Positions 1 through 5,117 of a stretch of DNA of 5,117 nucleotides are shown one piece after another. Below the pieces are notes generated by a model. It saw nothing but the letters and a program-made list of their open reading frames with translations, did no database searches and was not told the DNA's origin. Position numbers and translations under genes: made by a program. Numbering within the stretch: the first letter of the stretch is position 1; each line of letters starts with the position of its first letter. Origin of the DNA: Caulobacteraceae bacterium (lineage in GTDB: Bacteria > Pseudomonadota > Alphaproteobacteria > Caulobacterales > Caulobacteraceae); assembly GCA_947479185.1 (NCBI GenBank), contig CANJYY010000229.1, positions 1 through 5,117 on the forward strand, in the 5' to 3' direction.

Positions 1-51
1 AATCCCTCATCCGGCCTGCTCCGCAGGCCACCTTCTCCCTCCGGGAGAAGG
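1..51. repeat. REP-like double-hairpin intergenic repeat
   Basis: Two perfect inverted repeats sit side by side. GGCCTGC (13-19) pairs with GCAGGCC (23-29), and CCTTCTCCC (31-39) pairs with GGGAGAAGG (43-51). Both enclose the same three-base loop, TCC, and they are one base apart. The flank CCCTCATCC (4-12) resembles, on the minus strand, the GGATGAGGG tail of a dispersed repeat family I recall from several GC-rich proteobacteria. Family membership is from memory, not a search. The repeat lies 3 bp past the stop of the minus-strand gene at 55-360. It could therefore stabilise the 3' end of that transcript or act as a weak terminator, but no T-tract follows on either strand. The window edge may cut it. 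Confidence 0.72.
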
Positions 52-54
52 AGA

Positions 55-360
55 TTATTTGAGCAGCTTCTGGCCCTCGTCCTTCAGACGGCCGCCGATC
101 TTGCTGGCCAGCATGCCGAGCAGGCCGGGCAGGAGGATCTCGATGCGCACGGCCTCGGCCAGCACATCCAGCGTGCCGCGGATGTCCTGGCCGCCGACGA
201 GGGCGGAGAAGACCAGGCGATCGCCCTCCCAGCGCTGGTCGATCTTGGCCGCGCCGCCGGGGAGTTTCGAGGTCAGCTCCGCGAATCCGCTTTCGAGCCG
301 CTGGCGGGCCCCGGCGACGCCGAGCTGGTGGGGGATGGAGACGGTGAGGGGTTTGGCCAT
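55..360 (-). CDS. Polyhydroxyalkanoic acid system family protein (PHA_gran_rgn type)
   Basis: Small soluble protein of 101 residues. It resembles the family annotated as polyhydroxyalkanoic acid system protein (PF09650/TIGR02610), whose members are about 90-110 residues and whose biochemical role is not firmly established. The N-terminal pattern TVSIPHQLG (residues 6-14), followed by an ARQRLESGF helix, is the typical opening. A central beta-rich stretch and a basic, lysine-rich C-terminal helix (KIGGRLKDEGQKLLK) complete the family layout. There is no signal peptide or membrane segment. The ATG at 360 fits the family start, but AGGA lies only 2 bases upstream, so the ribosome site is poorly spaced. 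No other PHA gene is in the window, so a link to PHA granules rests on family naming alone. It is transcribed divergently from the TraB/GumN-like gene, with 111 bp between the starts. Confidence 0.85.
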   Translation of the reverse strand: MAKPLTVSIPHQLGVAGARQRLESGFAELTSKLPGGAAKIDQRWEGDRLVFSALVGGQDIRGTLDVLAEAVRIEILLPGLLGMLASKIGGRLKDEGQKLLK

Positions 361-377
361 GGTCCTGCAACGAACGG

Positions 378-397
378 GACCGGGATCGCTCCCGATC
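378..397 (-). promoter_or_regulatory. GCGA-capped hairpin in the leader of the small PHA-family gene
   Basis: Read on the minus strand, GATCGGGA and TCCCGGTC flank the loop GCGA. They give an 8-bp stem with one G-U wobble and a GNRA-type tetraloop. On the plus strand the wobble becomes a C-A mismatch, so the longer stem forms only in minus-strand RNA. The hairpin ends 17 bases before the ATG at 360, just upstream of the AGGA at 363-366. A role in mRNA stability or translation control is inference. The mRNA start is unknown, so it could also lie upstream of the transcript. Confidence 0.4.
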
Positions 398-455
398 GCA
401 CCGGATTGGAGCCTCCCTTTAGCCCCAAAATCGCGTTCAGTATCCCGCCACGATC

Positions 456-462
456 AAGGGGG
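456..462 (+). promoter_or_regulatory. Ribosome binding site deciding the start of the TraB/GumN-like gene
   Basis: AAGGGGG ends 9 bases before the ATG at 472. The frame stays open upstream to an ATG at 328. That longer start would overlap the 5' end of the divergent gene and would bury the signal peptide 48 residues inside the protein. This Shine-Dalgarno and the signal sequence right after it both favour 472. Confidence 0.65.
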
Positions 463-471
463 CGGGTGGAT

Positions 472-1425
472 ATGAGACGGTTCAGAACGCTGGCGCTGGC
501 GGCCGCGGCGATCGTGGCCTGCGGCGGGGCCGCGCCGGGGCCGGTCGACGACCCCGAAGCAACCATCGTCGAGGAACTGGTCGTCCAGGCCGTCGCGCCG
601 GGCCCGGCCTGGTGGCGGGTCAAGGACGGCGATTCCATCGTCTACATTCTCGGCGCGCCTGAGAGCCCGATGCCGCCGGGGGTGACCTGGGACAGGAGCG
701 TCGTCGAGCGGCGGCTGACCGGCGCCAACGCCCTTTTGATGGACTCGTCGGTGACCGCCGGCGTGCGCGATCTGCCCGCGCTGCTGAAGATCCGCGCCCA
801 GCTGAAGTCGAAGACGCCGCTCGAGGCGGGGTTGTCGCCGGCGCTGCGCGCGCGGTTCGCGGCCGCCCGGGAGCATCTCGGCCAGCCGGCCGGCCGCTAC
901 GCCGGCTGGACCCCGCTGGTCGCGGGCGCCCTGGTCTATGGCGACAGTCGGGCGCGCAAGACGGGATGGACCTATACCCGTGGCGCGGTCGTCCAGGCGG
1001 CGAAGAAGCGCAGGGTGAAGGTGATCTATGCGGCGCGGTACAAGGCCGTGCCGCTGGCCAGGACCGCCATCGCCGGCCTGACGCCGGCCATTCACCAGCA
1101 GTGTCTCGCCAGCGCGCTGGACGATATCGAGACGCCCGAGTCGCGGGTGCGCGCCTCGGCGGCCGGCTGGGCGCGGGGCGATGTCGCCCTGGCCCTGACG
1201 GCGCCGCGCAACTTCGACCGCTGCCTGCTGCTGCTGTCCGGCGGCGCGGAACTCTGGCGGCGACAGTCGCGGGACAATGTCGACGCGATCACCGCCGCGA
1301 TGAAGGCGCCGGGCAAGACGGTGGCGGTGGTCGGCCTGCGCCGGCTGCTGGCCGAAGACGGCGTGCTCGAGCAGCTGCGCGCCAGGGGGCTGACGGTTGC
1401 GGGGCCTGGCGAGGTGCTGCCCTGA
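472..1425 (+). CDS. TraB/GumN family lipoprotein with degenerate histidine motifs
   Basis: Protein of 317 residues. After RR at residues 2-3 comes a short hydrophobic stretch ending in I-V-A-C (residues 14-17), which fits a lipobox. Cys17 would be lipidated, so the protein is predicted to be a membrane-anchored periplasmic lipoprotein. The mature part follows the TraB/GumN (Pfam TraB) plan. It starts with WWRVKDGDSIVYILG (47-61) and a PPG-W element (68-73), then a helical middle, and ends with VVGLRRL (286-292) followed by GVLEQLRARGLTV (297-309). In the family these two ends normally carry GxxH motifs thought to bind metal. Here they read GAPE (61-64) and GLRR (288-291), so both histidines are missing. 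An asparagine is kept in RQSRDN (264-269). Two further cysteines (211, 251) could form a disulphide. The family's precise role in bacteria is poorly known; related Tiki proteins are metalloproteases. This copy may be non-enzymatic. It is convergent with gltA, with 63 bp between the stops. Confidence 0.85.
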   Translation: MRRFRTLALAAAAIVACGGAAPGPVDDPEATIVEELVVQAVAPGPAWWRVKDGDSIVYILGAPESPMPPGVTWDRSVVERRLTGANALLMDSSVTAGVRDLPALLKIRAQLKSKTPLEAGLSPALRARFAAAREHLGQPAGRYAGWTPLVAGALVYGDSRARKTGWTYTRGAVVQAAKKRRVKVIYAARYKAVPLARTAIAGLTPAIHQQCLASALDDIETPESRVRASAAGWARGDVALALTAPRNFDRCLLLLSGGAELWRRQSRDNVDAITAAMKAPGKTVAVVGLRRLLAEDGVLEQLRARGLTVAGPGEVLP

Positions 1426-1430
1426 AGCGC

Positions 1431-1464
1431 AACGAAAACAGGCCCCGGATCGCTCCGGGGCCTG
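1431..1464 (-). terminator. Intrinsic terminator of gltA
   Basis: A perfect 11-bp stem is formed by 1439-1449 and 1454-1464 (CAGGCCCCGGA with its complement), with a four-base loop that reads GCGA on the minus strand. On the minus strand it is followed directly by TTTTCGTT (complement of 1431-1438). This is a classic Rho-independent terminator starting 24 bp past the gltA stop. On the plus strand the hairpin is followed by GATGACGG with no T-tract. It would therefore protect or weakly stop the convergent TraB/GumN-like transcript rather than terminate it efficiently. Confidence 0.9.
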
Positions 1465-1488
1465 GATGACGGTCAGCGGTGACGCTGA

Positions 1489-2769
<1,281 letters not shown>

Positions 2770-2776
2770 GCCTGAA

Positions 2777-2783
2777 TCCTCTT
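2777..2783 (-). promoter_or_regulatory. Ribosome binding site of gltA
   Basis: On the minus strand AAGAGGA lies 7 bases before the ATG at 2769. It fixes this start and argues against the longer in-frame start at 2793, which would place the site inside the coding sequence. Confidence 0.8.
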
Positions 2784-2819
2784 GAAGACACACATAGGCC
2801 CGAACGGGCGTTTGAAGGG

Positions 2820-2827
2820 GTTATAAC
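2820..2827 (-). promoter_or_regulatory. Candidate -10 element of a gltA promoter
   Basis: GTTATAAC matches seven of the eight positions of the Caulobacter housekeeping -10 consensus GCTANAWC. It stands 50 bases before the gltA ATG in an otherwise GC-rich spacer. The sequence is its own reverse complement, so orientation is assigned only from the gene downstream. The expected -35 region falls in the last codons of gltX (about 2843-2848, CTTTCG on the minus strand) and matches TTGACG poorly. Confidence 0.4.
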
Positions 2828-2830
2828 GGT

Positions 2831-4243
2831 TCACGCGGCAGGCGAAAGCGCGTCTTCAAGTCGCGCCAGACTCTCGTCGCGGCCAAGGGCCGAAAGCGTG
2901 CGTCCGAGGTCCGGTGATGCCGCGCCGCCGGTCAGAATCGCCCTCAAAGCGGGGGCAAACTTCCCAAATCCCACACCTTCCGACTCGGCGAAGGCCTTGA
3001 GCAGGGCTTCGAGCGACTCGGCGGTCCAGTCGTTGGCCGCCGACAGCTGCGCGGCGAGTCGCGCCAGACGGGCGCGGGTCTCGTCGGTCAGCTGGCCGCG
3101 GGACTTGTCGTCGAGCACGATCGGCCGGGCGCGGAACAGGAAGGTCAGCTGGTCGGCCAGCTCGACGATGGTCTTGGCCCGCTCCTTGACCAGGGGGATG
3201 GCGCGCAGCGCCTGGGCCGTGCGGGCGTGGTCCAGCGGATCGCCGCGCGTGGCGAACACCTCGGCGACCAGCGCCGTCAGCCGCGTGTCGTCGGCCAGCC
3301 GGATGTAGTGGGCGTTGACGAAGTTCAGCTTGTCCCAGTCGAGCCGCGAGGCGCCTCTGTTGGCGTCGGCGATGTCGAACCAGGCGATGGCCTCGGCGTC
3401 GCTGAACAGTTCGTCGTCGCCGTGGCTCCAGCCGAGCCGCGCGAGGTAGTTGCGCATGGCTTCCGGCAGATAGCCCAGGCTGGCGAAGTCGGTCACCGCG
3501 GTAGCGCCGTGACGCTTGCTCAGCTTGGCCCCGTCCTCGCCGTGGATCAGCGGGATGTGGGCGAAGTGCGGCACGTCCCAGCCCATGGCCTGGTAGAGCA
3601 GGCTCTGGCGGGCGGCGTTGTTCAGGTGGTCATCGCCGCGGATGATGTGGGTGATGTCCATGTCGTGGTCATCGACGACCACGGCCAGGTTGTAGGTCGG
3701 GGCGCCGTCCGAGCGCAGCAGGACCAGATCGTCGAGGTCGCGGTTGCGGAAGGTCACCTGGCCCTGGACCAGGTCGTTGACGATGGTGTCGCCGTTCTTC
3801 GGGCCGCGGAAGCGGATGGCGTGCGGCTTTTCCAGATCGGGCGGACCCGGATCCCGGTCGCGCCAGGGCGAACGCAGGGCATGGCCGGCGGCCTGGGCCT
3901 CCTCGCGGGCGGCGGTCAGCTCGTCGCCGCTGAGCCAGCAGCGATAGGCCTTGCCGGCCTCCAGCAGCTCCATGACCACGGCGCGGTGGCGGTCGGCGCG
4001 CGAGGCCTGGAATACCGGCTCGCCGTCGAACGGCAGGCCCAGCCAGGCGAGGCCGTCGAAGATCACCTGCACGGCGGCCTCGGTCGAGCGCTCGCGATCG
4101 GTGTCCTCGACGCGCAAAAGGAAGCGCCCGCCGGTATGTTTCGCGTATAGGTAGTTGAACAGCGCGGTGCGCGCGGTCCCGATGTGCATCGAGCCGGTCG
4201 GCGAGGGGGCGATACGGGTGACGACGGGCCTGGAGTCGGACAT
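2831..4243 (-). CDS. gltX: Glutamyl-tRNA synthetase (class I)
   Basis: Cytoplasmic class I aminoacyl-tRNA synthetase of 470 residues, normal for bacterial GluRS. It charges tRNA(Glu) with glutamate. The Rossmann fold opens with RIAPSPTGSMHIG (10-22), the HIGH motif being H20-I-G-T23. The KMSKS loop is KLSKRHG (240-246). Between them are the conserved glutamate-pocket and tRNA elements RVEDTDRERS (44-53), RNRDLDDLVLLRSDG (166-180) and HIIRGDDHL (199-207). The C-terminal half, from about residue 310, is the helical anticodon-binding domain and ends in GKFAPALRAILTG (427-439). The zinc-site region has one cysteine (Cys102) and lacks the ligand set of E. coli GluRS, so a zinc-free form is likely. 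Many alphaproteobacteria carry two GltX copies and make Gln-tRNA by the GatCAB route; this sequence alone does not show which type it is. The ATG at 4243 was preferred over an upstream GTG at 4282 because MSDSRPVVTRIAPSPTG is the usual N-terminus. The Shine-Dalgarno is weak. Confidence 0.98.
   Translation of the reverse strand: MSDSRPVVTRIAPSPTGSMHIGTARTALFNYLYAKHTGGRFLLRVEDTDRERSTEAAVQVIFDGLAWLGLPFDGEPVFQASRADRHRAVVMELLEAGKAYRCWLSGDELTAAREEAQAAGHALRSPWRDRDPGPPDLEKPHAIRFRGPKNGDTIVNDLVQGQVTFRNRDLDDLVLLRSDGAPTYNLAVVVDDHDMDITHIIRGDDHLNNAARQSLLYQAMGWDVPHFAHIPLIHGEDGAKLSKRHGATAVTDFASLGYLPEAMRNYLARLGWSHGDDELFSDAEAIAWFDIADANRGASRLDWDKLNFVNAHYIRLADDTRLTALVAEVFATRGDPLDHARTAQALRAIPLVKERAKTIVELADQLTFLFRARPIVLDDKSRGQLTDETRARLARLAAQLSAANDWTAESLEALLKAFAESEGVGFGKFAPALRAILTGGAASPDLGRTLSALGRDESLARLEDALSPAA
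4203..4209 (+). promoter_or_regulatory. Possible ribosome binding site for comEC
   Basis: GAGGGGG lies 8 bases before the in-frame GTG at 4218, an ideal spacing. It is also antisense to conserved gltX codons for the PSPTG motif, so the match may be chance. It is the main support for the upstream comEC start. Confidence 0.3.
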
Positions 4244-5117
4244 CTCTGCGGGGTCTTGTTGGATCGGGCGGCCTCTTAACACGGTCGCTCGCGCCGCTCA
4301 TAGCCTCGCCGCGCTGCCTGCCGAATTCCCCGCCCAGGCGAGCCGCTGGACGCTCTGGACGCCGGTGGCCTTCGGGCTGGGCGCGGCCGGCTATCTGACC
4401 CTGCGGGCCGAGCCGCCGCTCTGGCTGGCGTTGGCCATGGCGGGGCTGGCGATCGGCGGGCGCTGGCTCGTTGCCAGACATAGGGGATCGGGCGGTGTGG
4501 TGATCGCCGCCACCCTGCTGGCCTTCGCCGCGACGGGATTCCTGGCCGGCAAGGCGCGGGCAGACCGCGTCGCCGCTCCGATCGCGCCGGCTGCTCAGGT
4601 CCCGCGGGTCATCGAGGGCTGGGTCGTCGATGTGCCCAGTCCTGGCGCGGGCGGTATGCGGCTGCTGCTGGCCCCTGTGTGGATCTCCGGGCTGTCGCCC
4701 CAGGACACGCCGGTGCGCGTGCGCGTCACCCTGCGCGACGGGATTGCGCCCGCGCCGCCGGGCTCGGCGGTGCGGGTGCTGGCCATGCTGGGCCCGCCGC
4801 CGGCGCCGGCCAGCCCCGGGGCTTATGACTTCGCCCGCGACGCCTGGTTCGACCGCGTCGGCGGGGTCGGCTTCAGCCTGGGAGAGCCGACGCAGACGGC
4901 GCTGCCGCGTGCGCCCTGGCGGCTGCGACTGGCGATGGCGGTCAATTCCGCCCGCTGGCGGCTGGCGCAGAGGATCGTCGCCCGCATGGGCTCGAGCAGC
5001 GGCGGCATCGGCGCGGCGATGGTCACGGGCCACGAGGCCTGGGTCCCGGCGGAACAGACCGAGGCCATGCGCGCCTCCGGGCTGGCGCACATTCTCTCCA
5101 TCTCCGGCCTGCACATG
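4218..5117 (+). CDS. comEC: ComEC/Rec2 family DNA-uptake channel protein, N-terminal part
   Basis: Runs off the right edge. The 5' boundary is uncertain. ComEC is the inner-membrane channel that passes transforming single-stranded DNA into the cytoplasm. From the GTG at 4218, 300 residues are visible. SRWTLWTPVAFG (about 42-53), a conserved opening in alphaproteobacterial ComEC, leads into three hydrophobic segments (about 48-62, 66-87 and 94-113). The DUF4131/OB-fold-like soluble region follows (about 130-225, from RVIEGWVVDVP to the GAYDFARDAWF element). The Competence domain begins with SGLAHILSISGLHM, its hallmark motif, exactly at the window end. There is no in-frame ATG before 4437. The frame is open upstream, and the only common start codon before the conserved opening is GTG at 4218, with GAGGGGG 8 bases ahead. 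That would overlap the divergent gltX start by 26 bp. Later starts (GTG 4365, TTG 4431, ATG 4437) would cut off the conserved segment. Confidence 0.93.
   Translation, partial: MTTGLESDISAGSCWIGRPLNTVARAAHSLAALPAEFPAQASRWTLWTPVAFGLGAAGYLTLRAEPPLWLALAMAGLAIGGRWLVARHRGSGGVVIAATLLAFAATGFLAGKARADRVAAPIAPAAQVPRVIEGWVVDVPSPGAGGMRLLLAPVWISGLSPQDTPVRVRVTLRDGIAPAPPGSAVRVLAMLGPPPAPASPGAYDFARDAWFDRVGGVGFSLGEPTQTALPRAPWRLRLAMAVNSARWRLAQRIVARMGSSSGGIGAAMVTGHEAWVPAEQTEAMRASGLAHILSISGLHM

Noticed and set aside
328..471. Upstream extension of the TraB/GumN-like gene to an ATG at 328
   Set aside because: It would overlap the start of the divergent gene and place the signal peptide internally. The ATG at 472 has a good Shine-Dalgarno and is followed directly by a lipoprotein signal.
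361..471. Promoter pair in the divergent spacer
   Set aside because: A GCTAAAGG-like -10 can be read on the minus strand and weak matches on the plus strand, but no well-spaced -35 partner accompanies either, so no promoter is called.
2774..2778. GANTC methylation sites near gene starts (for example GAATC before gltA and GAGTC within the first gltX codons)
   Set aside because: Five-base sites of this kind occur by chance at several places in the window, including inside genes. Nothing marks these as cell-cycle control sites.
2770..2793. N-terminal extension of GltA by 8 residues
   Set aside because: The extra codons contain the Shine-Dalgarno of the ATG at 2769 and are not typical of the family.
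3227..4150. Plus-strand open frame of 307 codons opposite gltX
   Set aside because: Antisense to conserved GluRS motifs, with low-complexity composition and no plausible start signal. Treated as a shadow.
4244..4282. N-terminal extension of GltX from GTG at 4282
   Set aside because: The normal GluRS N-terminus begins a few residues before RIAPSPTG, which matches the ATG at 4243. The extra 13 residues have no family counterpart that I recognise.
4244..4340. LexA, CtrA or DnaA sites near the gltX/comEC divergence
   Set aside because: I looked for the alphaproteobacterial SOS motif GTTC-N7-GTTC, for paired TTAA half-sites and for DnaA boxes. Only a lone TTAA at 4276-4279 was found.
3669..5114. 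Minus-strand open frame of 481 codons opposite comEC and running into gltX
   Set aside because: The translation is rich in R, P, G, A and Q and featureless, and it spans two well-identified genes. It is a GC-driven shadow frame.

Overview
The window is high-GC DNA with tightly packed genes. Gene content and protein style point to an alphaproteobacterium, most likely of the Caulobacteraceae (Caulobacter, Phenylobacterium or Brevundimonas type). That placement is inferred from the GC-rich codon use, the hexameric-type citrate synthase, the PHA-associated small protein and a Caulobacter-like -10 element. No search was run.

Layout from left to right. Positions 1-51 hold a double-hairpin, REP-like repeat just past the 3' end of a small minus-strand gene (55-360) of the polyhydroxyalkanoic-acid-system family. 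A 111-bp divergent spacer (361-471) follows, with a GCGA-capped hairpin in the leader of the small gene and a Shine-Dalgarno for the next gene. A plus-strand TraB/GumN-family gene (472-1425) encodes a predicted lipoprotein that appears to have lost the family's histidine motifs. It converges on gltA (citrate synthase, minus strand, 1489-2769). The 63-bp convergent gap carries a strong intrinsic terminator oriented for gltA. Upstream of gltA, after 61 bp containing a candidate -10 element, lies gltX (glutamyl-tRNA synthetase, minus strand, 2831-4243). Divergent from gltX is the 5' part of comEC (plus strand, from about 4218 past the window end), cut off at the start of its Competence domain.

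Functionally this is mostly core housekeeping: entry of acetyl-CoA into the TCA cycle (GltA), charging of tRNA with glutamate (GltX) and a DNA-uptake channel (ComEC), plus two small accessory genes. gltX and gltA share a strand and may be partly co-transcribed, although gltA seems to have its own promoter. I see no mobile element, CRISPR array, tRNA or rRNA, and no convincing undescribed multi-gene system. The points most worth a second look are the degenerate TraB/GumN lipoprotein, the absent ATG and possible 5' overlap at the gltX/comEC divergence, and the structured RNA elements around the small PHA-family gene.
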